Assembly (NCBI RefSeq): GCF_014206875.1
Contig: NZ_JACIJO010000002.1
Location: 744,001 to 808,000, forward strand
DNA from: Algoriphagus iocasae
GTDB taxonomy: Bacteria; Bacteroidota; Bacteroidia; Cytophagales; Cyclobacteriaceae
Length of the DNA: 64,000 nucleotides
Reading direction: 5' to 3'
In this document: positions 1 through 9,399 of the stretch, in pieces
How positions within the stretch are numbered: the stretch's first letter is position 1
How the letters are laid out: the number at the start of each line of letters is the position of its first letter
Program-made: the position numbers and the translations under genes
The notes under the pieces: generated by a model
Database searches by the model: none
Told to the model about the DNA's origin: nothing
The model's input: the letters and a program-made list of their open reading frames with translations, nothing else

Positions 1-699
1 GTTCCTTGGGGTGCATTGGATATAGTACCAGGCTGGCCAAAATATGTGGATTTAAATGACGACGGTAAGATTGAAACGGGACAATCTCAGGATGATCCAA
101 AAGATTTGAGATTAATAGGTAATACAACTGCGAGATATCGTTACGGAGCCAATATTAATGTCGGATGGAGTGGATTTGATTTGTCTATTTTCTTACAAGG
201 TGTGGCAAAAAGAGATTATTATCCAAGCCGATATCTTTTCTGGGGACCTTATCAACAGCCATATGGGAATGTATATCCTTGGAACCTAGATTTCTATCGA
301 GCAGAAGCTGATGGTGCTGATTTATTGGCTCAGCATTCTCAATCTTACATTGAAGCGGGCTTAGCAGAGCAAAATTTGGACTCAAGTTATCCAGTTCTGC
401 AATCTTGGATGGCAGATGCCAATTATGGTGCAGGACTGGATATTCCTCAAACAAATTATTTACTAAGTGGTGCTTACTTAAGACTTAAAAACATCACTCT
501 TGGGTATAGTCTTCCTCAGGTGTTAACAGAAAGGCTAAAAGTAAACAAAGTCAGATTTTATGTGACTGGAGAGAACTTATATGAAATTTCTGCCATCAAG
601 AAATATGTGGATCCAGAATCGATTAATGCATCAAGTGGAGATGCAAATTCATATCCTTTCCAGAGAAAGTTTGCCTTTGGAATCAACATAGATCTGTAA
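1..699 (+). CDS. SusC/RagA-type TonB-dependent outer membrane receptor, C-terminal part (5' partial)
   Basis: The reading frame is open from the first base, so the gene starts upstream of the window; 232 C-terminal residues are visible. They match the last beta-strands of a SusC-type barrel: the stretch YRYGANINVGWSGFDLSIF, a late motif LRLKNITLGYSLP followed by VRFYVTGENLY, and a short strand at the very end (FAFGINIDL). Those motifs are typical of SusC/RagA receptors, which import a ligand captured by a SusD lipoprotein with energy from TonB. The SusD partner begins 19 bases downstream, which supports the call. The ligand cannot be read from this fragment. Confidence 0.93.
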   Translation, partial: VPWGALDIVPGWPKYVDLNDDGKIETGQSQDDPKDLRLIGNTTARYRYGANINVGWSGFDLSIFLQGVAKRDYYPSRYLFWGPYQQPYGNVYPWNLDFYRAEADGADLLAQHSQSYIEAGLAEQNLDSSYPVLQSWMADANYGAGLDIPQTNYLLSGAYLRLKNITLGYSLPQVLTERLKVNKVRFYVTGENLYEISAIKKYVDPESINASSGDANSYPFQRKFAFGINIDL

Positions 700-718
700 T
701 TAAGAAAAGAAAAAAATC

Positions 719-2509
719 ATGAAAAAATATATCCTTTATTTAAGTGCAGCTTTCCTTTTAGCTTCATGTAACGATGATTTTCTGGATAAATATCCTCAGA
801 CTTCTGTAGCTCCTGAAGAGTTTTTCAAAACAGAGGAAGATTTAGAATTATATGTAAACGGGTTACTTACCATGGCTGGACCTGGAAGTTATCTAGGTGA
901 CCAAAGCAGTGATAATTTGGCCACTACAGGTGCTATTGAAATCAAAAGCATTATGACTGGATCTCCAAGTTCTCAAACCATTACAGGAGGTTGGAACTGG
1001 GGTACCCTAAGAAATATCAATTATTTCCTAGATAACTATACCAAAGCAACTGGAACAGAAGAGGGTATTGCCCATTACGTGGGTTTGGGTAGGTATTATC
1101 GTGCAATGTTCTATTTCAACATGGTAAAAAGATATTCTGATGTTCCTTGGTTTGAAACTACCTTGAGTCCAGGTGATGAAGATTTATACAAGCCTAGAGA
1201 TTCACGGGAAATGGTCATGAGCAAGGTTATGGAAGATTTGGATTTTGCTATGGCCAATGTAAGAGAATCAGTTCCTACTGGTACTCCTGATGTTTGGGCT
1301 GTAAAGGCATTTGCTGCAAGAGTGGCTTTATATGAAGGCACTTATAGAAAATACCATTCTGAATTAGGCTTGGAGGGGACTTCTTCCCAGTTCTTGGAAA
1401 AGGCTAAAACTGTCGCTCAAGAAATTATTAATTCTGGTTTGTTCTCTATTTATAATTCAGGGAAACCATCCAGCGATTATGCTTCTCTTTTTGGCGCACA
1501 GAACTTATTGGGAAATCCTGAAGTAATCCTTGCCAATATTTATGATTCCAGCAAAGACAGAGGTTCGAATAATAACACCGGTATTTTTGGTGATTATGAG
1601 CAGTCACCATCCAAAGACCTTGTAATGAGTTATTTGATGAAAGATGGATCTAGATTTACTGAAATGGAGGGATATGAAAAATTGGGATTTGTAGCTGAAT
1701 TCAAAGATAGAGACCCCAGGCTAAGTCAGACGATTGTATATCCAGGTTGGGTGAGACAGCCTGATTCAAATCCATACATTCAGAACTTAAGCAAAAATTT
1801 TACTGGCTATCATCAAATGAAAGGCTATGTAAATAGTATCGATAATGTGGAGGTTTCTAGTGCTGATTTTCCAGTTTACAGATTCGCAGAGACTCTTTTG
1901 ATTTATGCAGAAGCAAAAGCAGAATTAGACGAACTGAATCAAGGGGATTTAGATATGAGTATCAATGTACTAAGACAAAGAGCGGGAATGCCAAACTTGG
2001 ATTTGGCAATGGCAAATGGAAATCCAGACCCATTTTTAATTTCTAAATACCCTAATGTTTCTAGTTCAAATCAAGGGGTTCTTTTAGAGATTCGAAGAGA
2101 AAGAAGGATAGAATTGGCTTTAGAAGGATATAGATTCGATGATTTAATGAGATGGAATGCTGGTAAATTGCTGGAAAACATTCCAATGGGAATGTACTTT
2201 CCTGGCTTAGGAAAGTACGATATGACGGGTGATGGAATCGAAGATATTATTTTGGTGGACAAGGAAAGTTCAATTCCTGTTGGCGATGAAAAAGAAAAAA
2301 ATAGTCTTGGTGTTGCCTTGATTTATTATAAAGCTGGAACCATTGATGAAAATGTTGACGTATTTTTATCTGAAGGGAAAAATGGGGGTAATATGGTGAC
2401 AGAAACCAAAGCTAGAAATTTTGTGGAACCTAAATACTATTATAGACCTGTACCAATTCAGCAGGTAACACTTAATCCAAATTTGACTCAAATTTTTGGT
2501 TGGGATTAA
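719..2509 (+). CDS. SusD/RagB family nutrient-binding outer membrane lipoprotein
   Basis: 596 residues. The N-terminus is a lipoprotein signal with lipobox Cys-17 (LLASC), followed by NDDFLDKYPQTSVAPEEFF, a hallmark opening of SusD proteins. The C-terminal region has the family pattern LLIYAEAKAEL, then LRQRAGMPNL, then IRRERRIELALEGYRFDDL, as in the SusD_RagB domain with TPR-like helices. Family knowledge: SusD sits on the cell surface and caps the SusC barrel, delivering a glycan or other oligomer. The gene lies 19 bases after the SusC gene and is surely in its operon. Ligand unknown; the phosphodiesterase gene that follows suggests a phosphorylated substrate, which is inference. Confidence 0.96.
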   Translation: MKKYILYLSAAFLLASCNDDFLDKYPQTSVAPEEFFKTEEDLELYVNGLLTMAGPGSYLGDQSSDNLATTGAIEIKSIMTGSPSSQTITGGWNWGTLRNINYFLDNYTKATGTEEGIAHYVGLGRYYRAMFYFNMVKRYSDVPWFETTLSPGDEDLYKPRDSREMVMSKVMEDLDFAMANVRESVPTGTPDVWAVKAFAARVALYEGTYRKYHSELGLEGTSSQFLEKAKTVAQEIINSGLFSIYNSGKPSSDYASLFGAQNLLGNPEVILANIYDSSKDRGSNNNTGIFGDYEQSPSKDLVMSYLMKDGSRFTEMEGYEKLGFVAEFKDRDPRLSQTIVYPGWVRQPDSNPYIQNLSKNFTGYHQMKGYVNSIDNVEVSSADFPVYRFAETLLIYAEAKAELDELNQGDLDMSINVLRQRAGMPNLDLAMANGNPDPFLISKYPNVSSSNQGVLLEIRRERRIELALEGYRFDDLMRWNAGKLLENIPMGMYFPGLGKYDMTGDGIEDIILVDKESSIPVGDEKEKNSLGVALIYYKAGTIDENVDVFLSEGKNGGNMVTETKARNFVEPKYYYRPVPIQQVTLNPNLTQIFGWD

Positions 2510-2531
2510 TTCATAAACAATTGGATTCTTG

Positions 2532-2554
2532 AGCCCAGTGGTTGAAACTGGGCT
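2532..2554 (+). terminator. Hairpin between susD and the phosphodiesterase gene
   Basis: Perfect 8-bp inverted repeat AGCCCAGT / ACTGGGCT with a 7-base loop, 23 bases after the susD stop. Only a weak T run follows, so it may attenuate transcription rather than end it, lowering expression of the next gene. Confidence 0.5.
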
Positions 2555-2577
2555 TTATCCATTTATTTAAAAAAAGA

Positions 2578-3822
2578 ATGAAGAAAATATTAATTGCAGT
2601 CTTCGTATGTATTGCTGCATTACAATCCTGTACAACTAAGGAAAAGGAATCTGAACCTATCAAAAAAGCCCTTTTTGTTATCGTAGATGGTATTCCTTAC
2701 GATGTAATCGACTCCGTGGCAACTCCAAATCTGGATCAAATTATTTCTCAAGGAGGAATAATGCAAGCGACAATGGGCGGGGAAAAAGACGGCTATAGCC
2801 AAACTCCTACCATCTCTGCCGTGGGGTATAATTCCGTCCTAACGGGTGTTTGGGCTAATAAACACAATGTTTGGGGAAATGGAATAAAGGATCCGAATTA
2901 CCATTACCCAACAATTTTCAGGTTGTTTAAAAATCAATTTCCGGAAAGGAAAACGGCTATTTTTTCTACCTGGTTGGATAACAGAACCAAATTAGTTGGA
3001 GATGGACTTACGCAAACAGGCAACTTATCCATCGATTACCATTTTGATGGTTTAGAACTGGATACCATCAAATATCCACATGATGAAGGGAAAATCTACA
3101 TTCATCTAATCGACGAGGAAGTTTCAAAAGAAGCGGCTAAAACGATCTCAGAAAATGCCCCTGATTTAACCTGGATGTATCTGGAGTTTACCGATGATAT
3201 GTCTCATAAGTTTGGGAATAGCCCTCAATATGTGGATGCTGTGAAGAAAGCAGATGTTCAGATCGGAAGGGTTTGGGAAGCCATCAAGGAACGTGAAGCA
3301 AACTTTAATGAAGATTGGCTAATCGTTATTACTACAGATCACGGAAGAGAGGCTGATGGGCATGGACACGGTGGGCAAAGTGATCGAGAACGAAGTATAT
3401 GGATTGCGACAAATGCCAAAGAATTGAATCCTCATTTTCAAGAGGTAGGACAGACTGTAGATGTCATGCCTTCTATAGCGAATTTTTTAGGTTTGAAAAT
3501 CCAAAAAGAACAAGCCTTGGAATTAGATGGGGTGTCTTTTATAGGTCCAGTTTCAGCCAGTAACTTCAAAGCCAATTTGGAGGGTTCAGCATTGAATCTA
3601 AGTTGGAATACTCTTTCTAAAGGCGAAAAAGGAAAAGTTTGGCTGAGCAAAACCAACAACTTCAAGTCTGGAGGTGTGGATCAATACCAAGAATTAGGAG
3701 AAGTTGACTTGGATCAAGCTACTGCCAATTTTGAAATTGAGGTTCCATCAAAAGGATTTTTAAAGGTAGTATTAGAAACTCCCTCGGGCTATTTAAATTA
3801 TTGGATTGTTCCAACCAATTAA
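2578..3822 (+). CDS. Alkaline phosphatase-superfamily lipoprotein (type I phosphodiesterase/nucleotide pyrophosphatase family)
   Basis: The ATG at 2578 gives a clean lipoprotein signal (MKKILIAVFVCIAALQSC, lipobox Cys-18); the ATG at 2542 upstream would spoil it and lies inside the hairpin. Product 414 residues. Metal-site motifs of the phosphodiesterase/NPP fold are present in order: VDG (Asp-37), a candidate nucleophile region TPTISAVGYNSVLTG (Ser-80 by spacing from the TG), FTDDMSHKFG, TTDHGR and GHGHGGQSDRE. Enzymes of this family cleave phosphomonoesters or phosphodiesters outside the cytoplasm. The last roughly 90 residues look like a beta-sandwich add-on. Lying behind SusC/SusD, it probably processes their phosphate-bearing ligand. 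Exact substrate unknown. Confidence 0.85.
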   Translation: MKKILIAVFVCIAALQSCTTKEKESEPIKKALFVIVDGIPYDVIDSVATPNLDQIISQGGIMQATMGGEKDGYSQTPTISAVGYNSVLTGVWANKHNVWGNGIKDPNYHYPTIFRLFKNQFPERKTAIFSTWLDNRTKLVGDGLTQTGNLSIDYHFDGLELDTIKYPHDEGKIYIHLIDEEVSKEAAKTISENAPDLTWMYLEFTDDMSHKFGNSPQYVDAVKKADVQIGRVWEAIKEREANFNEDWLIVITTDHGREADGHGHGGQSDRERSIWIATNAKELNPHFQEVGQTVDVMPSIANFLGLKIQKEQALELDGVSFIGPVSASNFKANLEGSALNLSWNTLSKGEKGKVWLSKTNNFKSGGVDQYQELGEVDLDQATANFEIEVPSKGFLKVVLETPSGYLNYWIVPTN

Positions 3823-3859
3823 AAAAAGAGGCTCAGAATTTATTCTGAGCCTCTTTTTT
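3823..3859. terminator. Strong bidirectional terminator
   Basis: GAGGCTCAGAAT and its inverted copy ATTCTGAGCCTC, flanked by an A run on the left and a T run on the right, so it serves both the plus-strand phosphodiesterase gene and the minus-strand DUF4139 gene. The last two bases overlap the stop codon of the latter. Confidence 0.93.
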
Positions 3860-5735
3860 AATCCAAAACCACTTTTTCCCTTTTCGGGTATTTTACTTCA
3901 TACTGCATTTTTAATTCTTGTTGGGACCCAGGAGAAATTTGTAGGATCCAACTTACTTTTCCTGTTTGAGGATCGAGTTTTCCTCCGGAAAGTTCTAATG
4001 CTTCCACATTGATTTCAGAGTTAACCGAAACAGGAATTTGATCTTCGACTTTGATTGTTACGGTTTGGGATTTATTGTTTCTTACAGTGATTTTATACTC
4101 ACGATTTTCTGTAATATTCGATCCAATGGTTCTCTTCTTGGAGAATTCTTCATTCTTTTCTCTTGACACGACAATGCTTCGATCTCTACCCATAGAAACC
4201 TGTAAGGTATCCTGAAGACTAGAGGCATTTAGCACCGATCGACCAACAAATCCATCTTCAAAATACAGGTTACTTTCCCCTTCCAACAAACTGTATTGGC
4301 TCCAATCACTGATTTCTGCGATTAAGAAGACATCATTATCGATTTTAGGAATCGCCGAATAGCTATACTGAGCTGGTATATCATATGCCTTTAAGTCCAC
4401 TATGGTTTTTTCACCATTGGATTTGATGGTATAGGGTTCGGCGACTTCTATTTCAACAGTGGTCTGATTTTCTTGAACGATTGTTTGAATAGATTGGGCC
4501 ATGGCTCTTTTATCTTTGCTTTCAACCATTACGCCCGCTACCTTGCCTTGGAGACTCTCATATATATCGCGACTATAACCAGTTACAACCACTTCATTTA
4601 ATGCATAGGTATCCGGCTCCATGGTGACATTAATGCTGGAGGAGTTTATAAGTAATTCCTTTTGAGAATAGCCAATAAATGAAAAAACTAAAGAGGAAGC
4701 TGACTGAGGTAAACTCAAAGAGTAAAAGCCTTCCACATCGGTTACAGTGCCAATTGTTGACCCTTTTACCAAGACTGAAGTGCCTGGAAGAGGCTCATTG
4801 TTTTCATCAAATACTCGTCCTGATACACTGTTGAAGGTGCTTCTTTTTTGAGAATAGCTTGTCAGTCTTGCAAAATTCAACTCCCATTTATCAAGCGTAG
4901 GGACTTGACCGCTTTCGTTAGGATTTCCATTGGAAAAACGCAACTTGACATCATTCCAATCCACTCCGGTATTCTGGTTCACTTCAGCTTTATAATTAAG
5001 CTTCATCGGTGAAGTTACATCTTTGACACGGACATCATATTTTGGATACCAACCGGCATTTGCCACCAAATAATTCAGTTCAAAACTTGCAGGACCAGGA
5101 GCATCTGCCTTAATACGAATCCGTACTTCTGAAGTCGATTTATTTCCTGATTCCTGGATTATTCGGATCTGGTTGATCAGCTTATTTTTTTCAAAATTGC
5201 TTTCTTTTAGATTGGTTGTCAGTTGATTTACCTCAGATTTGATCTTAGTGAGCTCGCTTTCATAAAATTCCATTGCCTGCTTTAGCTGGGTCATATTCAA
5301 TCCACTTTGGCTTCCTCCAATTGATTGATTGGCATTAAGCAATTTCTCTTGCTGTGCAAGTACATCCAGCCGCACCAATGATGCTTCTTCCTTCTTCTCG
5401 ATTGCCTTGATTTGATCCTCAAGAGACTTCACTTCATCATTTACTTTTTGCTCAGAAAGAAAATCTATGCGTTTGTTTACCGCCTGAATGATGAAATCTC
5501 CCTGACCTTTTACCTGAATACTTTTTTCATCCAGATAGGGTGATAATCCTTTGATGACTACAAAAGACTCTCCAGAAGGAATCTGACCTGAAGAAGTTTC
5601 AAAAATCTGCGCCCCGGATAAGAATACCGTCACCTCTTCAATCTTAGATGTAAACTTAGTTTCCTTGATTTCCTGAGCCAAGGCATTAAAAAAGAACAGA
5701 ATAAAAAGGGTATTGAGTAGGAATAATTGTTTCAT
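3858..5735 (-). CDS. DUF4139 (mucoidy inhibitor MuiA-like) protein with an inserted carboxypeptidase-regulatory/SusC-like segment
   Basis: 625 residues from the ATG at 5735, which gives a signal peptide (MKQLFLLNTLF... ending ALAQ). Residues about 30-95 form the N-terminal DUF4140-like domain (EVTVFLSGAQIF), followed by a charged coiled coil (about 95-200). DUF4139 then begins (VRIRIKADAPGPASFELNYL, YPKYDVRV, NQNTGVDWNDVKLRFSNGNP). At about 303-408 it is interrupted by a carboxypeptidase-regulatory fold (VSGRVFDENNEPLPGTSVLV, EGFYSLSLP, FIGYS) plus a SusC-like tail (ALNEVVVTGYS, LQGKVAGVMV), after which DUF4139 resumes. Secreted or periplasmic; function of the family is not firmly established. 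The gene is flanked by terminators on both sides, so it is a single-gene unit. Confidence 0.85.
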   Translation of the reverse strand: MKQLFLLNTLFILFFFNALAQEIKETKFTSKIEEVTVFLSGAQIFETSSGQIPSGESFVVIKGLSPYLDEKSIQVKGQGDFIIQAVNKRIDFLSEQKVNDEVKSLEDQIKAIEKKEEASLVRLDVLAQQEKLLNANQSIGGSQSGLNMTQLKQAMEFYESELTKIKSEVNQLTTNLKESNFEKNKLINQIRIIQESGNKSTSEVRIRIKADAPGPASFELNYLVANAGWYPKYDVRVKDVTSPMKLNYKAEVNQNTGVDWNDVKLRFSNGNPNESGQVPTLDKWELNFARLTSYSQKRSTFNSVSGRVFDENNEPLPGTSVLVKGSTIGTVTDVEGFYSLSLPQSASSLVFSFIGYSQKELLINSSSINVTMEPDTYALNEVVVTGYSRDIYESLQGKVAGVMVESKDKRAMAQSIQTIVQENQTTVEIEVAEPYTIKSNGEKTIVDLKAYDIPAQYSYSAIPKIDNDVFLIAEISDWSQYSLLEGESNLYFEDGFVGRSVLNASSLQDTLQVSMGRDRSIVVSREKNEEFSKKRTIGSNITENREYKITVRNNKSQTVTIKVEDQIPVSVNSEINVEALELSGGKLDPQTGKVSWILQISPGSQQELKMQYEVKYPKREKVVLD

Positions 5736-5812
5736 AAAAAGCAGGCTACGATTCAAATAAATTTTTAGTAATCAACGTAAAAAACAAAGCATTGGCAACT
5801 CTTGGCATAAAA

Positions 5813-5845
5813 AAACCTCTCCAAAATAATTTTCGGAGAGGTTTT
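5813..5845. terminator. Terminator between S9 peptidase and DUF4139 genes
   Basis: AAAACCTCTCC and GGAGAGGTTTT as inverted arms around a 12-base loop, with A/T tracts on both sides. It ends the minus-strand peptidase gene (reads as a T-tailed hairpin on that strand). Confidence 0.9.
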
Positions 5846-5863
5846 TAACTAAAGAAAGATTAC

Positions 5864-8302
5864 TTATTCTGTTCCTTTCTGAATATCATTTTTGTTCTTC
5901 ACATATTTCTCCAGCCAGGTATTCATTTCCCATAAGGTGTGCAAAATAGATTCCTCGGCGGCATAACCATGACTTTCATTCGGCAAGAAAACCAATCTAG
6001 CTGTCGCACCATGGCCTTTCAAAGCATTGTAATAACGCTCAGATTGAATTGGGAATGTACCGGAATTGTTGTCGGCCTGTCCATGAATCAGCAAAATCGG
6101 AGTTTCTACTTTGTGAGCGAAAGAGAAAGGAGACATGTTGAAATACACATCTGGAGCTTCCCAATAAGTTCTTTGCTCATACTGGAAACCAAATGGTGTC
6201 AAAGTTCTATTGTAAGCACCACTTCTCGCGATTCCCGCAGCAAACAAATTGGTGTGGGAAAGAAGATTTGCCGTCATAAATGCACCGTAAGAATGGCCTC
6301 CTACAGCAATACGATCTCTATCCCCAATACCTAATTCAACGATATGATCGATGGCTGCTTCAGCATTTGCCACCAACTGCTCGATGAAATAATCATTCGG
6401 TTCTTTATCTCCTTCACCTACAATTGGCATCTCTGTTTGATCCATAATAGCATATCCTTGAGTCACCCAATAAATCGGAGAACCCCAGCTTAATCTGGTA
6501 AAGGCATATTTCGAACCACGAACCTGAGCCGCTACTTCTTTAGACTTATATTCTCTTGGATAAGCCCACATTAAAACTGGAAGAGGTCCGTCTTTGGCAG
6601 CATCATATCCAGCAGGCGTATAAATTACCGCAGATAAATTCAGTCCATCATTTCTTTTATAGGTAACCAACTGTTTTTGGATGCCTTTTAAAGACTCATA
6701 AGGATGAGCAAATGCGGTCACCTGAATTGGGGCCATTCTCTTTTTGGTATTTACCAACCAATAGTTAGGCTGGATATCAGTGCTTTCTTTCAAGGTGATA
6801 AATTCAGTGCCGTTATCGTCAAGCACTTTGACTACCCGCTCGTAATACGGAGCTTGTGATCTCCATAGGATTTCCTGCTCTTTCGTTTTAGTGTTGAAAG
6901 TAGAAAGGAATGGCATATTTCCTTCTGGAGATCCGCCTGGGCTAGTCATGAAAACCAGATCACCTTTGCGAAGCAATACATTTCTACCAAACTCATTTTC
7001 TGTATACAAAGGATCCCCAGGATCGTTGTACAAATCATCAGATGATCTTTCGATGATTACCTTTTTCGGTTGAGAAGGATCTGATGGATTGATTACAGAA
7101 CGAACCTCTTTTCTGGATTGAGACCAGCGCTCATTTAGAATGGCGAAAGAATCATCAGACCAAGCAATTCCAGCATATCGATACGGAGTGGAGGCTAATT
7201 TTTTCTTTTGAGCAGTAAAAGGTGCATCAAGTGTAAAGACAACATCTCTTTCCTTCGTGTCGACTCTCGCATCTCCTCCATCTTGTGCCTCTACCCAATA
7301 TAAAGTAGATGGCTTATCTGCTCTCCAGCTTATATTTCTTGGGCCAGTCACAGTAGCATCAAAACCAGTTGGTCTGTTTTCATCCAAAGGAATTTGAGCC
7401 AAAGTCTTTACCTTTTTGCCATCCTTGGACCAGATTTCCACGTCGTAAGGGAATCTGGATGCTGGAACGAGATAAGAAAATGGCTTTTTGATCAAATCCA
7501 CCATGATGTAAGAACCATCTGGAGATAGATCCATTCCTTTGATCATTCCACTTGGGCCAATTGGCTTTTTGCTACCATCCAGATTCACTAGCATAATCTG
7601 AGAATCCATGAAGTAAGCAAAAAGTGCTTCATCGTACGGATCTGCCAGTAAATCTTGGTAAGTTCGGCTAGGAGCCGCATCTCCAGATGTTTCCTGGATG
7701 ATGGGACCTGCTGGAGCTGCCGGTCTTTGAGGAATTGAGCCGCGGCTTGGATTTGCTGCTTTTACCAGCAATTGATTTTCTGGGGTCCAAAGTATTGAAT
7801 TTCCATAGACATCATTGACGATGGCATCTGTCAATTTTTTTGCTTCAAAAGTGCTTAAATCCACCACCCAAAGACTGATTCCATTTGCTTCAGTCTGAGT
7901 AAAAGAAAGATATTTCTCATCATGTGACATAGAGAAATCTCCCATATTAGGATTAGAAGGCAAGCCAGTAATTTGTGTTTCCTCACCACCACGGGTCATT
8001 TTGATTTTGATGTTTTCTACTCCTCTTCCTCGACTTGGGCCTGAGGTGGCTGGATTGATCCTTAAACCGGCAATTCTTAATTCCGGTTGGGAGAGGTCTT
8101 CAATACTAGGGTTGTCAGCCCTTTCCAAAAGCAGCATCCAGCTTCCATCTTTACTAAAATTGACGGAAGGAGTGCTCGGTGCATTTACCAGATCCAAAAT
8201 GGATTTTGGAGGTTTCTGATAGGTGGTTTGAGCTTGCGTTCCAGGTAGAACAGCCAAAGCCAAAATCCCTATCATCATGCTGATAGTAAATCTTTTAGTC
8301 AT
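5864..8302 (-). CDS. Secreted S9 family serine peptidase (prolyl oligopeptidase fold, S9D glutamyl-endopeptidase-like)
   Basis: 812 residues with an N-terminal signal peptide ending near GTQAQ. The first about 550 residues are a beta-propeller with repeated WSxD-type segments (for example SWRADKPSTLYWVEAQDGGD, IAWSDDSFAIL). The C-terminal alpha/beta-hydrolase domain holds the catalytic triad: nucleophile in GGHSYGAF (about Ser-671), Asp in GQADNNSG (about Asp-744) and His in NESHGY (about His-778). The overall layout resembles bacterial homologs of plant chloroplast glutamyl endopeptidase (S9D); that subfamily is my recognition, not proved. It likely degrades peptides in the periplasm or outside the cell. 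It stands alone between a long empty region upstream and a terminator. Confidence 0.9.
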   Translation of the reverse strand: MTKRFTISMMIGILALAVLPGTQAQTTYQKPPKSILDLVNAPSTPSVNFSKDGSWMLLLERADNPSIEDLSQPELRIAGLRINPATSGPSRGRGVENIKIKMTRGGEETQITGLPSNPNMGDFSMSHDEKYLSFTQTEANGISLWVVDLSTFEAKKLTDAIVNDVYGNSILWTPENQLLVKAANPSRGSIPQRPAAPAGPIIQETSGDAAPSRTYQDLLADPYDEALFAYFMDSQIMLVNLDGSKKPIGPSGMIKGMDLSPDGSYIMVDLIKKPFSYLVPASRFPYDVEIWSKDGKKVKTLAQIPLDENRPTGFDATVTGPRNISWRADKPSTLYWVEAQDGGDARVDTKERDVVFTLDAPFTAQKKKLASTPYRYAGIAWSDDSFAILNERWSQSRKEVRSVINPSDPSQPKKVIIERSSDDLYNDPGDPLYTENEFGRNVLLRKGDLVFMTSPGGSPEGNMPFLSTFNTKTKEQEILWRSQAPYYERVVKVLDDNGTEFITLKESTDIQPNYWLVNTKKRMAPIQVTAFAHPYESLKGIQKQLVTYKRNDGLNLSAVIYTPAGYDAAKDGPLPVLMWAYPREYKSKEVAAQVRGSKYAFTRLSWGSPIYWVTQGYAIMDQTEMPIVGEGDKEPNDYFIEQLVANAEAAIDHIVELGIGDRDRIAVGGHSYGAFMTANLLSHTNLFAAGIARSGAYNRTLTPFGFQYEQRTYWEAPDVYFNMSPFSFAHKVETPILLIHGQADNNSGTFPIQSERYYNALKGHGATARLVFLPNESHGYAAEESILHTLWEMNTWLEKYVKNKNDIQKGTE

Positions 8303-8636
8303 ATTTTTTGGTTTATTTTCTCTAGTGAAATTAATTAATTCAATTCCGATTAATACCTAAAAAACCATCAATGGTTAGAATCTTGGATGAAGTCGCATAT
8401 TGGCTTCCTTAAGTGAAAATTAGATTTCTCAAGTTGATTTGACTAATAAGAAAAATTGAATTGAAAAAAGTATCGAGTATAACCCTGAATATTTCGTGAG
8501 ACATTAAATATTTTGCGATTTAGTTCAGCATTCAATAAAACTATCTGGGCTTCTATGTAACTCAAGCTGTAGAAGTATCACACCTAAACAAAACTAGTAC
8601 TATCTCCCTAGGTGCTCCCTTAATCCTCCCTTGCAG

Positions 8637-8677
8637 TTCCCTTGATTCTCCGAGTGATTTAGGGAGGTTCAAGGGAA
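8637..8677. repeat. Inverted repeat with long loop
   Basis: TTCCCTTGA (8637-8645) and TCAAGGGAA (8669-8677) are perfect inverted 9-mers; the inner flanks (TTCTCC / GGGAGG) can partly extend the stem. No T run follows, so it is not a typical terminator. Confidence 0.6.
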
Positions 8678-8768
8678 TAGTGAGGAATTTGCAGTGGTAC
8701 ATAGTAAGCTTTGATACGACTCTGAGTCGGCTATTACCCTACTTAGATATGAACCATCTACAATGGTA

Positions 8769-8812
8769 TATCGAAGGAGCATCGTACAAGCATCGGAGAA
8801 GGATCGTAGGAG
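8769..8812 (+). repeat. Four degenerate 11-bp direct repeats
   Basis: Consecutive 11-mers TATCGAAGGAG, CATCGTACAAG, CATCGGAGAAG and GATCGTAGGAG share the frame NATCGNANNAG. A spacing of 11 is close to one helical turn, but the run is too short to name a function. Confidence 0.6.
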
Positions 8813-9399
8813 ATTAGACTTTTCATGTATGGCATTTATTCAGATATACTCTCTGAATGCTGGATTTTTTCTGCCGAGAATTCAGGTGCTACTTAGGTAT
8901 AAGAAGTCATTGAGATTAATGTATAAAATCAGAAGTTAATTGGGAAAGCATAGTACATTATACTAAAGGGTTCATATCTGTTTTTATGAAAAATAGGGAC
9001 GGTTTTATTGCACTAATTACTGACAAGAACAAGTAATAAATTGACTTGGAGATCATTCTTGCTATGCACAACACCCTGGTATTAAGGGGAAAAGCCACTA
9101 ATGAGACTTTTAGCTGGGTTTACTATGCCATCAGTTGGTTAAAGAGAAGATTTTGGGAATCAAACATATCATCATGCCAAACTACCATAATGAATTTTTT
9201 ACAAGCTCAATAGAAAATAATTTGAATGGAAACTGTTTGGAAGACTGATTCTTATTTTATTTTCGTCTAAATCCAGAGTTCTAATATGATTAAAAACTAA
9301 TAGTAGAGACCTTCCCAAAGAAGTTTTATTTTTTTTAAAAGAATCAAAGCAAGGTGTTTAATTTATGGGGATTTTTCATGGAAGTAATCAGTAAGATAA

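Larger units (their letters stand above)
8303..9399. other. 1.1-kb intergenic region without a supported gene
   Basis: It separates the divergent S9 peptidase and AraC regulator genes. All frames are broken; the longest ATG frame I followed (9064-9213, 49 codons) resembles nothing I know. It holds an inverted repeat at 8637-8677, a palindromic stretch CGACTCTGAGTCG at 8717-8729 and four degenerate 11-base repeats at 8769-8812. It may be a decayed gene or mobile element, or host a small RNA; none is demonstrable by eye. Confidence 0.6.

Noticed and set aside
9064..9213. 49-codon open frame in the gene-free region
   Set aside because: No family resemblance, no recognisable start context and stops in all surrounding frames; likely chance.
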